A stretch of DNA of 26,777 bases, from positions 1-26,777 of the forward strand of contig JBMNOF010000020.1 in the NCBI GenBank assembly GCA_050942925.1. Direction: 5' to 3'. Below the pieces are notes generated by a model. That model saw nothing but the letters and a program-made list of their open reading frames with translations. It had not been told where the DNA came from and made no database searches. The number at the start of each line of letters is the position of its first letter. The first letter of the stretch is position 1. Made by a program: the position numbers and the translations under genes. Shown piece after piece: positions 14,909 through 22,998 of this stretch. This DNA comes from Spyradocola sp050942925. GTDB lineage: Bacteria; Bacillota; Clostridia; Christensenellales; UBA1750.

Positions 14909-14997
14909 GAAAAAGAACACGCAACAGACGAATTTTGTCGATCGCGCAGACGCCCCGTTACCGCATTGGCAAATCCAAAATGGAGGAGAGAGGCCTC

Positions 14998-17388
14998 ATG
15001 CTGTATCCCGCGCATTTCCGCCCCAACGCAGACGGCACGAGCATGGAAATCCAGACGCTGCAGGAACACAGCCGAAATACGGCGGAACTCGCCTCGGCAC
15101 GGCTGCGCGGCGTCCATCTCGCTCAAACGGGATACTTGGCCGGCCTGCTCCACGACTTGGGAAAGGGCCAGGAGGCGTTTCGGCGGTACATGGAAACGAT
15201 CCTGGCCGGAAAGCCGGTTTCGCGCGGCTCTGTCATTCACACCCACGCGGCAGCCCGGTTTTTTCTGGAGCGGTTCCATACATCCGAAGGCCCCTACCGC
15301 GATATGGCGGCGGAACTGTTGGCCTTTGCCACCGGCGCCCACCACGGATTGTTCGACTGCGTGGATGAAAAACATCGACTCGGCTTTTCCCGCCGCCTTC
15401 AGTGGGATGACAACGCCTACCGGGAGGCCACCGCAGTGTTTCTCGAGCAGTGCGCCGGGATGGAGGAGCTGGAGGCGTTGTTCGGCCAGGCGGAACAGGA
15501 GCTGACGCCCCTCTTTGATCGAATCAACGACCGGGACAGCAACGAGGAGATCTTCTTCCATCTGGGCCTTTTGGCCCGGCTGCTTCTCTCCGCTGTCATC
15601 GAGGGGGACCGCTATGATACCGCGCGGTTTGCGCACCGCACCCTGTTCCCAGACTGCCCCACCGCCCAGGTCGAAGTCTGGCTCCGGTTGCTGGCGCGGG
15701 TGGAGAAGAAACTGGACCAGTTCCCCCACGACATCCCCGTTCAGCGAGCGCGGCGTGAGATTTCCCGCCGGTGCCGGGAGGCGGCGGAAAGGCCAAGCGG
15801 CATTTATCGCCTAAACGTCCCAACCGGCGGCGGCAAAACCCTCGCGTCCCTGCGCTTTGCGCTGGCCCACGCCGCAGCGAACAACCTGTCTCGGGTGATC
15901 TTTACCGCGCCCTTGCTGAGCATACTGGACCAGAACGCGCAAGTCCTGCGGGACTATATCGGAGAGGACGACCTGACGCTGGAGCATCACTCGAACATCG
16001 TCCGCCAGAGACCGGAGGCGGGTTCGGACAGGTTGGACCCCAAGGAACTGCTGGCCGAAAACTGGAATGCCCCCATCGTCATCACCACCCTCGTCCAGTT
16101 GCTCCAAACGCTCTTTGACGGTCGGACAACCTGCATTCGCCGCTTTCAAGCCCTGTGCAACTGCGTCCTCGTCATCGACGAGGTCCAGACGGTGCCGCCC
16201 CGAATGCTGACTCTGTTCAATCTGTCCATGAATTTCCTCGCCGACATCTGCGGCGCGACCGTCGTGCTCTGCTCTGCCACCCAGCCACGCCTGGAGGAGG
16301 CGGACCATCCGATAGAAGGAAATCCGGAAGAGTTGGTCCCCTATGACCCGGACCTCTGGGCCCCGTTTCACCGGACCAGGATCGTGGACGCCGGGGCCCG
16401 GCGCTTGGAAGAGATCCCGGACTTTGTCCGGGACGTGTTGGCGCAAGACGCCAGCCTGCTGGTGGTGTGCAACACCAAAAAGCAGGCCCAGTTCCTGTAT
16501 GCGCAGCGGCCCTTGGACGCGGTGGCCTGCTTCCACCTCTCTGCGTCCATGTGTCAAGCGCATCGAAAGGCGGTTCTCGCCCAGATAAAAACCGCCCTGG
16601 AAGAGAACCGGCGGGGCGGGCCAAAGGTGCTGTGCATTTCAACCCAGGTCATCGAGGCCGGCGTGGACATCTCCTTCGGGGCGGTCATCCGCTTGACGGC
16701 CGGAATGGACAACGCGGTGCAGGCCGCCGGGCGCTGCAACCGAAACGGGGAGTCCGACGAGCCGCTGCCGGCCTACTTGCTCACCTGCAGCGACGAGAAC
16801 TTGCGCGTGCTGCGGGAAATCCAGGACGCCAAGACCGCCACGCTGCAGCTGCTCTCCGCGTTCCATCGTGACCCGGCGCAATTTGGCGGCGACTTGGCCT
16901 CTGACGCCGCCATTGCCTTCTATTACACCAATCTGTACCACGGCATGCGGGAAGGGGCGCAGGATTATCCGCTGCAAGGGCGCCGAACCATCTTTGACCT
17001 GCTCTCGGTCAACGACGCCTACACCGCCGGATGGCCCGGCATGGAACAATTCGGCCTCCACCAGGCCTTTCAGGAAGCGGGGCGCGCGTTCCAGGTCTTT
17101 GACCAGGAAACCACCGATGTGTTGGTTCCCTACGAGAAGGGCGCCGCGATCATCGAGGCGCTGGGCTCCGCCGCCGTTCAGAAGGACTGGCAACGGCAAA
17201 GGGATCTGCTGGAACAGGCAAAGCCCTATACCGTCACCCTCTACCAATACCAGAAAGATCTGCTGGAAAAACAGCAGGGCCTTGCCGCCTACCTGGATGG
17301 CAGCGTCTTGGTGCTGTCCCCTCAATTCTATCATAGCGAAACCGGCTTGACGATGGAGTCGAGCCAGCTGGAACTACTGGAGGTGTAA
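14998..17388 (+). CDS. cas3: Type I-C Cas3 helicase-nuclease
   Basis: This 796-aa protein is the effector nuclease-helicase recruited by Cascade to unwind and degrade target DNA. The N-terminal HD nuclease domain (about 1-230) shows His52-Asp53 in LLHDLGKG and the later ITGAHHG-like histidines. The helicase motifs are complete: Walker A PTGGGKT (about 275-281), motif II DEVQ (394-397), motif III SAT (426-428), motif V QVIEAGVDIS, and motif VI QAAGRCNR (575-582). An ATG at 14980 is also in frame, but GGAGGAGAG at 14982-14990 is properly spaced from 14998. It is first in the operon and 3 nt upstream of cas5c. Nothing suggests inactivation. Confidence 0.97.
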   Translation: MLYPAHFRPNADGTSMEIQTLQEHSRNTAELASARLRGVHLAQTGYLAGLLHDLGKGQEAFRRYMETILAGKPVSRGSVIHTHAAARFFLERFHTSEGPYRDMAAELLAFATGAHHGLFDCVDEKHRLGFSRRLQWDDNAYREATAVFLEQCAGMEELEALFGQAEQELTPLFDRINDRDSNEEIFFHLGLLARLLLSAVIEGDRYDTARFAHRTLFPDCPTAQVEVWLRLLARVEKKLDQFPHDIPVQRARREISRRCREAAERPSGIYRLNVPTGGGKTLASLRFALAHAAANNLSRVIFTAPLLSILDQNAQVLRDYIGEDDLTLEHHSNIVRQRPEAGSDRLDPKELLAENWNAPIVITTLVQLLQTLFDGRTTCIRRFQALCNCVLVIDEVQTVPPRMLTLFNLSMNFLADICGATVVLCSATQPRLEEADHPIEGNPEELVPYDPDLWAPFHRTRIVDAGARRLEEIPDFVRDVLAQDASLLVVCNTKKQAQFLYAQRPLDAVACFHLSASMCQAHRKAVLAQIKTALEENRRGGPKVLCISTQVIEAGVDISFGAVIRLTAGMDNAVQAAGRCNRNGESDEPLPAYLLTCSDENLRVLREIQDAKTATLQLLSAFHRDPAQFGGDLASDAAIAFYYTNLYHGMREGAQDYPLQGRRTIFDLLSVNDAYTAGWPGMEQFGLHQAFQEAGRAFQVFDQETTDVLVPYEKGAAIIEALGSAAVQKDWQRQRDLLEQAKPYTVTLYQYQKDLLEKQQGLAAYLDGSVLVLSPQFYHSETGLTMESSQLELLEV

Positions 17389-17391
17389 TGT

Positions 17392-18126
17392 ATGTCCAAA
17401 CCCGTCCACCGCAACCTGGTGGAATTCCAGGTCACGGGAGACTATGCCCTGTTCAGCGACCCCATCACCCGCGTGGGGGGCGAAAAATGCACCTACCAGG
17501 TGCCCACCTACGAGGCGTTGAAGGGAATTGTATCCTCCGTATATTGGAAGCCAACCATAATTTGGTACATCGATGCCGTGCGCGTGCTGGAGCTCATCCA
17601 GACAGAGGCGAAGGGCATTCGGCCCATCAAATACCACGGCGGCAACGATTTGGCCTACTATACCTACCTCAAGCGCGTCCGCTATCAAGTGCGGGCGCAC
17701 TTTGAGTGGAACGACAACCGTCCGGAACTCGCGGGAGATCGAAATGAAAACAAGCACCACTGTATTGCCCGGCGCATGATCGAAAAGGGCGGCCGGCGGG
17801 ACATCTTCCTGGGCACCCGAGAGTGCCAGGGCTATGTGGAGCCCTGCGCCTTCGGAGAGGGCCCCGGGGCTTACGACGCCATCCCGGAACTGGGCTTCGG
17901 CCTCCTGTACCACGGCCTCACCTATCCGGATGAGGCCTACTCCCCGGAAACCCAGGGCAAGATAACCGCGAACTTCTGGTATCCCGTGATGAAAAACGGC
18001 GTCCTCACCTTTCCCCGGCCGGAGGACTGCCCGCTCCACAAGCCGCTGCGCAGCATGGAGAGAAAGACGTTTGATCGGACGCTGGACAACTTCACCGGCC
18101 TTGCAGAGTTTGGGGAGGTGATCTGA
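17392..18126 (+). CDS. cas5c: Type I-C Cas5c (Cas5d) crRNA-processing endoribonuclease
   Basis: This 244-aa RAMP-fold protein cleaves the pre-crRNA at the repeat hairpin in type I-C systems, which lack Cas6; no cas6 is seen here. The start contains VTGDYALFSDP, and the Gly-rich PTYEALKGI region follows. Lys121-His122 in NENKHH correspond to the Lys-His pair of the known Cas5d active site, with Tyr40 or Tyr51 as the probable catalytic tyrosine. A WYIDAVRVL and LGTRECQGYVEPC segment is typical of the family. The stop TGA overlaps the cas8c ATG by one base. Confidence 0.96.
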   Translation: MSKPVHRNLVEFQVTGDYALFSDPITRVGGEKCTYQVPTYEALKGIVSSVYWKPTIIWYIDAVRVLELIQTEAKGIRPIKYHGGNDLAYYTYLKRVRYQVRAHFEWNDNRPELAGDRNENKHHCIARRMIEKGGRRDIFLGTRECQGYVEPCAFGEGPGAYDAIPELGFGLLYHGLTYPDEAYSPETQGKITANFWYPVMKNGVLTFPRPEDCPLHKPLRSMERKTFDRTLDNFTGLAEFGEVI

Positions 18127-19949
18127 TGGGATTGCTGCAAAAAGCGGTGGAAACCTACCAGGCCCACAGCAAATTTGTGGGGGTAGAGATCGAGGAACAC
18201 CAGGTCCTGCTTCCGGTCTCCCACATCATGGCCCGGGCCGACATCGAGATCACGCTGGAACCAGAGGGAACGTTTTCCTCTGCCCGCCTGGTGGATAAGA
18301 GCGAACCCAAGATCCCCATCCCCGCCACGGAGGAGTCCGCTGGGCGCACCAGTGGGGCCTGTGCCCATCCCCTCTGCGATCAACTCTGCTATCTGGCTCC
18401 CTACAACGAGGAAAAGCACCGCCTCTATGTGGAGCAGCTGAGCGCATGGGCGAAATCCCCGTACAGCCACCCCATGCTCCAGCCCATCCTAACCTACGTC
18501 CAGGGCGGCACGATCCTCTCCGACCTTGTGCGGACCTGCCATTTGGAATTGGAGAAAAACGGCATCCCGAAAAACGAAAAGCTCTTGATACGTTGGCGGG
18601 TCCACGGCATCGGGACGCCTAAGGACGGATGCTGGCAGCAGCCCTCCCTCTTCCAAGCCTTCCAGGACTGGTACGCCAGTTTGCAGCCCAAGGAGAGTTC
18701 TGCGCTCTGTATGATTACCGGCCGCTATGCCCCTGCTGCCAAGCAGCACCAAAAGGGCATCCTCCCTCTCAACGGCAACGCCAAGCTGATCTCCGCCAAT
18801 GACAACAGCAACTTTACCTTCCGGGGACGCTTCACTGAGGACAGCCAGGCGGCCACCGTCAGCTATGAGGCCTCCCAGCAGGCCCACAATGCCCTGCGGT
18901 GGATTGCGGCGGAGCAGGGCGCCCGGGCAATCTTCGGTGGACGGACCTTTCTGTGCTGGAATCCCCAGGGGATACGGGTCTGTCACGCCACCGCTGGCTT
19001 TGGAAACCGGAACCAGGCCAAGACGGTTCCCAGCGACTACCGCCGGGAACTGAAAAACACCCTGGACGGGATGCGGAGCCAACTGCCGCAGCAGAGCGGG
19101 GTGGTGATAGCGGCCTTGGACGCGGCCACCACCGGCCGTCTGTCGGTAACCTACTACAACGAGCTCCTGGGCAGCGACTATCTCCAACGGCTCTGCGATT
19201 GGGATGCGCATTGCTGCTGGTTTTTTGGCTGGAACAAGTTGGGAGCCAGCTCCGTCATTCAGGCCCCGCTCCTGCGCCGGATCGTGGACTGCGCTTTTGG
19301 GACGTTGATCCAGGAAAAGGGGCAGACGCGGCTGAAGACGGAGGATCGAATCCTGGGCCAGCAGATGCAGCGCCTGGTGGCCTGCCGGGTGGACCGGGAG
19401 CACATGCCCCTGGACATTGTGATGGCCCTGTTCCATCGGGCGTCCTCCCCCCAGCGCTTCGACGACCCAGCGGTGCGGGAGGAGATCCTCGCCACGGCCT
19501 GCGCAGTGATCCGGAAATATCATTTTGATGTTTACAAGGAGGAATATGCCATGGAATTTGATCCCAACAAGGCGGACATCAGCTTTCAGTTTGGCCGCCT
19601 GCTGGCCGTGCTGGAGAAGGTGGAACGGGATACCTATGATAGAGAGGAAACCCGAGAGCCCAACGCCATTCGCCTGCAGTCCGTCTACTGCCGCCGGCCT
19701 ATGTCTACCGCAAGCGTCATTGAGAGTCAACTGGAGCGGGCCTATTTCCCCCGCCTGGAAAAACCGGCCTTCCGCGTCTACTATAAAAACCTGATCGGGG
19801 AAATCATGGAAAAGATCTATGCGTATCCAAAGGAGAAATGGAACGCCCCTCTGAAAGAAACCTACCTGATGGGGTACTACCTCCAGCGCAAGGATTTGTA
19901 CACGAAAAAAGAAAAATCGGAGAATACGAAGGAGGAAAATAAAGCATGA
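18126..19949 (+). CDS. cas8c: Type I-C Cascade large subunit Cas8c (Csd1)
   Basis: This 607-aa protein is the large subunit of type I-C Cascade, which reads the PAM and helps load Cas3. It shows Csd1 features, including an N-terminal HIMARADIEITLEPEG block, a CAHPLCDQLCYLAPYNEEKHRLY segment, and a C-terminal helical part. The length is normal for the family. It overlaps cas5c by 1 nt and cas7c by 4 nt. An in-frame internal start at 19551, annotated separately, would give the small subunit from the last 132 codons, as known for type I-C systems. Confidence 0.96.
   Translation: MGLLQKAVETYQAHSKFVGVEIEEHQVLLPVSHIMARADIEITLEPEGTFSSARLVDKSEPKIPIPATEESAGRTSGACAHPLCDQLCYLAPYNEEKHRLYVEQLSAWAKSPYSHPMLQPILTYVQGGTILSDLVRTCHLELEKNGIPKNEKLLIRWRVHGIGTPKDGCWQQPSLFQAFQDWYASLQPKESSALCMITGRYAPAAKQHQKGILPLNGNAKLISANDNSNFTFRGRFTEDSQAATVSYEASQQAHNALRWIAAEQGARAIFGGRTFLCWNPQGIRVCHATAGFGNRNQAKTVPSDYRRELKNTLDGMRSQLPQQSGVVIAALDAATTGRLSVTYYNELLGSDYLQRLCDWDAHCCWFFGWNKLGASSVIQAPLLRRIVDCAFGTLIQEKGQTRLKTEDRILGQQMQRLVACRVDREHMPLDIVMALFHRASSPQRFDDPAVREEILATACAVIRKYHFDVYKEEYAMEFDPNKADISFQFGRLLAVLEKVERDTYDREETREPNAIRLQSVYCRRPMSTASVIESQLERAYFPRLEKPAFRVYYKNLIGEIMEKIYAYPKEKWNAPLKETYLMGYYLQRKDLYTKKEKSENTKEENKA
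19551..19949 (+). CDS. cas11c: Cas11c small subunit from an internal start in cas8c
   Basis: The ATG at 19551 is in the cas8c frame and has a perfect AAGGAGG at 19536-19542, 8 nt upstream. The out-of-frame ATG at 19546 is too close to this site to compete. The product would be 132 aa (MEFDPNKADISFQFGRLLAV...), an all-helical chain matching the size of Cas11c proteins made by internal initiation in other type I-C systems. Cas11c lines the belly of the Cascade and stabilises the R-loop. Established: internal Cas11c starts exist in the type. Seen here: the site itself. Translation has not been shown. Confidence 0.8.
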   Translation: MEFDPNKADISFQFGRLLAVLEKVERDTYDREETREPNAIRLQSVYCRRPMSTASVIESQLERAYFPRLEKPAFRVYYKNLIGEIMEKIYAYPKEKWNAPLKETYLMGYYLQRKDLYTKKEKSENTKEENKA

Positions 19950-20806
19950 GCACCCTGCAGCATAAGATCGATTTTGTGGCCCTGGTCAGCGTCACCATGG
20001 CCAACAGCAACGGCGACCCACTCAACGGCAACCGTCCCCGCACCGATTACAATGGCTACGGCGAGATCTCCGACGTGTGCATCAAGCGAAAGATCCGCAA
20101 CCGAATGCAGGACATGGGCTACAAAATCTTTGTTCAGTCCGACAGCCGCTGCGACGATGGGTTTGGAAGCCTGAGCGAGCGGGCTTCTGCCGTGATGAAG
20201 GGGGAGAAGGACCGGGATCTCTACGCCCAAAAGGCTTGTGAGACTTGGCTGGACGTGCGCGCCTTCGGGCAGGTCTTCGCCTTTAAGGACGCAAAGGGCG
20301 TCTCCGTTGGGGTCCGCGGGCCAGTATCCATCCACCAGGCGGTGAGCCTCTCTCCGGTGGAGGTGGAGTCTCTGCAGATCACCAAGAGCGTCAACGGCGA
20401 AAAAAAGGACAAAAAGAACGGCGATGACGCCGGCATGAGCTCCGACCGCATGGGCATGAAACACTTTGTCCGCTTCGGCCTCTATGAGATCAAGGGTTCC
20501 ATCAACGTCCAGCTGGCGGAGAAAACCGGCTTTTCGCAAGAGGATGCCCAGGTGGTAAAGGAGTGCTTGCGCACCCTCTTTGTCAACGACGCCTCCTCCG
20601 CCCGGCCGGATGGTTCCATGGAGGTTGTGAAGCTTTTTTGGTGGGAGCACAACTGCAAGGACGGCCAGTACTCCTCCGCCAAGGTGCACCGGTCCGTCAA
20701 GGCCGTCTTGCATCCGGATGTCGACATCCCATCCAGCGTCAACGATTACACCCTTTCTGTCGAACCGCTGGAGGGCCTGGAGCCCGAGATCTTGGAGGGA
20801 CTCTGA
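19946..20806 (+). CDS. cas7c: Type I-C Cas7c (Csd2) Cascade backbone protein
   Basis: This 286-aa RAMP-fold protein forms the multi-copy backbone along the crRNA spacer. The family start is clear: IDFVALVSVTMANSNGDPLNGNRPRTD, then a Gly/Asp-rich loop, DVRAFGQVFAF, a GVRGPVSIHQAVSLSPV block and a FWWEHN motif near 240. ATG 19946 overlaps the cas8c stop by 4 nt (ATGA), with GGAGGAAAA just upstream. Length is normal. Confidence 0.97.
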   Translation: MSTLQHKIDFVALVSVTMANSNGDPLNGNRPRTDYNGYGEISDVCIKRKIRNRMQDMGYKIFVQSDSRCDDGFGSLSERASAVMKGEKDRDLYAQKACETWLDVRAFGQVFAFKDAKGVSVGVRGPVSIHQAVSLSPVEVESLQITKSVNGEKKDKKNGDDAGMSSDRMGMKHFVRFGLYEIKGSINVQLAEKTGFSQEDAQVVKECLRTLFVNDASSARPDGSMEVVKLFWWEHNCKDGQYSSAKVHRSVKAVLHPDVDIPSSVNDYTLSVEPLEGLEPEILEGL

Positions 20807-20831
20807 TCCGGAACGCGGGGAGGTGCACGGT

Positions 20832-21500
20832 ATGGCTCCCTATCGCGAGGAAGACCTTCTCCAGCTTTCCGGCCTGCAGCACTTCGCGTTTTGCCGCCGG
20901 CAGTGGGCGCTCATTCATTTGGAGCAGCAGTGGGCGGAGAACCTGCGCACCACGGAGGGAAAGCTGCTGCACCACCGGGCTCACGATGAGGCCGCCCGGG
21001 AGCGCCGGGGCGACACGCTCATCCTCCGGGGGCTGCCCATTGTGTCCCGCTCCCTGGGGCTCTCCGGTCAGTGCGACGTCGTGGAGTTCCTCCTCGCCCC
21101 GGATGGCATCTCCCTTCAGGGCGAGGAGGGGCGATGGCGCCCTTATCCCGTGGAGTACAAGCGGGGCAAACCCAAAGACCATCAGGCGGACGAACTCCAG
21201 TTGTGCGCCCAGGCCCTGTGCCTGGAGGAGATGCTCTGCTGCGAGATTCCCGAAGGCGCCCTGTTCTATGGGGAGACCCGGCGTCGGACCGTGGTGGTGT
21301 TTACCGCGGAGCTTCGGCAGACCGTCCGGGACTTTGCCGAAGAGATGCATACCTATGCCCGGCGGAACGCTACGCCAAAGGCAAAGCCCAGTAAAGCCTG
21401 CAACGCCTGCTCTCTAAAAGAGATCTGCATTCCCCAACTCACCCGGCAGTGCAGCGTGTCGGAGTATCTGAAACGGGCGATGGAGGAGGAGCTGCCATGA
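20832..21500 (+). CDS. cas4: Cas4 exonuclease (RecB-like, Fe-S)
   Basis: This 222-aa adaptation protein trims prespacers and selects PAM-bearing ends with Cas1-Cas2. The nuclease core is seen as GQCDVVEF and PVEYKRGKPK, and a QLCAQALCLEEM helix follows. The Fe-S cysteines are one N-terminal (FCRRQW, about 21) and a C-terminal CNAC...C cluster (ACNACSLKEIC), giving the usual four ligands. ATG 20832 follows GGGGAGGTG at 20817-20825, 25 nt after cas7c. It overlaps cas1 by 4 nt. Confidence 0.96.
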   Translation: MAPYREEDLLQLSGLQHFAFCRRQWALIHLEQQWAENLRTTEGKLLHHRAHDEAARERRGDTLILRGLPIVSRSLGLSGQCDVVEFLLAPDGISLQGEEGRWRPYPVEYKRGKPKDHQADELQLCAQALCLEEMLCCEIPEGALFYGETRRRTVVVFTAELRQTVRDFAEEMHTYARRNATPKAKPSKACNACSLKEICIPQLTRQCSVSEYLKRAMEEELP

Positions 21501-22528
21501 GACATCTGCTGAATACATTGTTTGTCACCAGCGAGGACATCTATTTGTCTCTGGATGGGGAGAACGTGGTGGCCAACCGGGGGCAGCAAGCGGTGGCCCG
21601 CTATCCGCTTCACATCCTCTCCGGCATCGTCTCCTTCTCCTATGCCGGGGCCTCTCCCGCCCTTATGGGGGCCTGTGCGGAACGGGATGTCGCCCTTTCC
21701 TTTTGTACGCCCCGGGGTCGATTCTTGGCGCGAGTGATGGGCGAGAGCTCCGGGAACGTGCTGCTGCGCCGGGCACAATACCGGGCAGCTGACGAGCCCA
21801 GTTCCTGCTGCCGCCTGGCTCGGAGCATGATATTCGGAAAGGTTTACAACGCCCGGTGGAGTCTTGAGCGAACCCGGCGGGATCACGGGCTCCGAGTCGA
21901 CGAAAATGCCCTGGGGACTGCTTCGGCACAACTGTGGAACCTGTTGCCCCAGATCGAAGAAGAGACCTCTTTGGAGCATCTGCGGGGCTTGGAGGGCGTG
22001 GGCGCCACAGCCTATTTCCGCGTTTTTGACCAACTGGTCTTGGGAGAGAAGCCGTTTTTTGCCTTTAAGGGAAGGAGCCGCCGGCCGCCCACAGACCCTC
22101 TAAACGCCCTCCTGTCCTTTGCCTACAGCCTGCTGGCCCATGACTGTGCTTCAGCCCTGGAGAGCGTCGGTCTGGACGCCTATGTGGGACTCCTCCACCG
22201 GGACCGTCCGGGGCGGACGTCTCTAGCATTGGATCTGATGGAGGAACTGCGGCCCTGCCTAGCTGACCGGTTCGTGCTGACGCTTATCAACAATCGGGTG
22301 GTGAGCCAAGGGGACTTTGAGTTCCGGGGAACCGGGGCGGTATATCTGCGGGACTCCGGGCGGACAGTGTTTTTACAGCACTGGCAAAACCGGAAAAAAG
22401 TGGAGTTGACCCACCCCTATCTGAAGGAAAAGATGCCCTGGGGGCTGGTGCCCTATGTGCAGGCACTGCTCTTGTCACGTACTCTGCGGGGCGACCTGGA
22501 TGGATACCCGCCCTTTCTGTGGAAGTGA
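21497..22528 (+). CDS. cas1: Cas1 integrase
   Basis: This 343-aa protein integrates new spacers at the leader end. Catalytic residues are visible: Glu166 (LEGVGATAYF), His234 (LLHRDRPGR) and an acidic residue in LALDLMEELRP (Asp246 or Glu249/250). Length and motif order are as expected for type I-C Cas1. It overlaps cas4 by ATGA and is followed 7 nt later by cas2, so the adaptation module is co-translated. Confidence 0.97.
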   Translation: MRHLLNTLFVTSEDIYLSLDGENVVANRGQQAVARYPLHILSGIVSFSYAGASPALMGACAERDVALSFCTPRGRFLARVMGESSGNVLLRRAQYRAADEPSSCCRLARSMIFGKVYNARWSLERTRRDHGLRVDENALGTASAQLWNLLPQIEEETSLEHLRGLEGVGATAYFRVFDQLVLGEKPFFAFKGRSRRPPTDPLNALLSFAYSLLAHDCASALESVGLDAYVGLLHRDRPGRTSLALDLMEELRPCLADRFVLTLINNRVVSQGDFEFRGTGAVYLRDSGRTVFLQHWQNRKKVELTHPYLKEKMPWGLVPYVQALLLSRTLRGDLDGYPPFLWK

Positions 22529-22535
22529 GGAGCCT

Positions 22536-22826
22536 ATGTTGGTATTGATTACATATGATGTGAACACGGAAGATGCCGCTGGACGCAAGAGACTCCGGCA
22601 GATTGCCAAACAGTGCGTCAACTACGGCCAGCGGGTGCAGAATTCAGTCTTTGAGTGTATGCTTGATAACGCCCAGTGCAAACTGCTACAAGCGAAGCTC
22701 TTGTCCATTATAGATGATACAAAAGATAGTCTGCGGTTTTACTATCTTGGCAAGCGCTATGAGAACAAGGTCGAACATTTCGGTGCCAAGCAGACCTACC
22801 TGCCCGAAGAGCCTCTGGTTCTCTAA
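22536..22826 (+). CDS. cas2: Cas2 adaptation protein
   Basis: This 96-aa ferredoxin-fold protein forms the Cas1-Cas2 integration complex. It shows the Cas2 start LVLITYDVNTED with the conserved Asp8, the NYGQRVQNSVFEC strand and a C-terminal YLGKRYENKVEHFG. AGTGAGGAG at 22525-22533 serves as ribosome site. It ends 172 nt before the first repeat. Confidence 0.97.
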   Translation: MLVLITYDVNTEDAAGRKRLRQIAKQCVNYGQRVQNSVFECMLDNAQCKLLQAKLLSIIDDTKDSLRFYYLGKRYENKVEHFGAKQTYLPEEPLVL

Positions 22827-22998
22827 GTGCGAAGGCCAAGCGCCCATGGGCTTCCTGGTCGGTTCGCACCGACTTGAGGAGGTATTCCTTAAAGCAAACC
22901 TGTTCTGCCGCACAAAAAAGATATGAATTTCTCATTGTTCTGATATAAAGCTGTGCAGATGCCACAAATGGATACTTCCTGTTCTGTGCAGTTTTGCC
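22827..22998 (+). promoter_or_regulatory. CRISPR leader
   Basis: This 172-nt stretch between cas2 and the first repeat is more AT-rich toward the array and contains no gene. GTGCGA near its start is inverted as TCGCAC about 40 nt downstream. CTGTGCAG occurs twice near the array, each followed within a few bases by TGCC. The array promoter and the integration signals should lie here. The opposite array end has the mutated repeat, which confirms this as the leader side. Confidence 0.75.
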
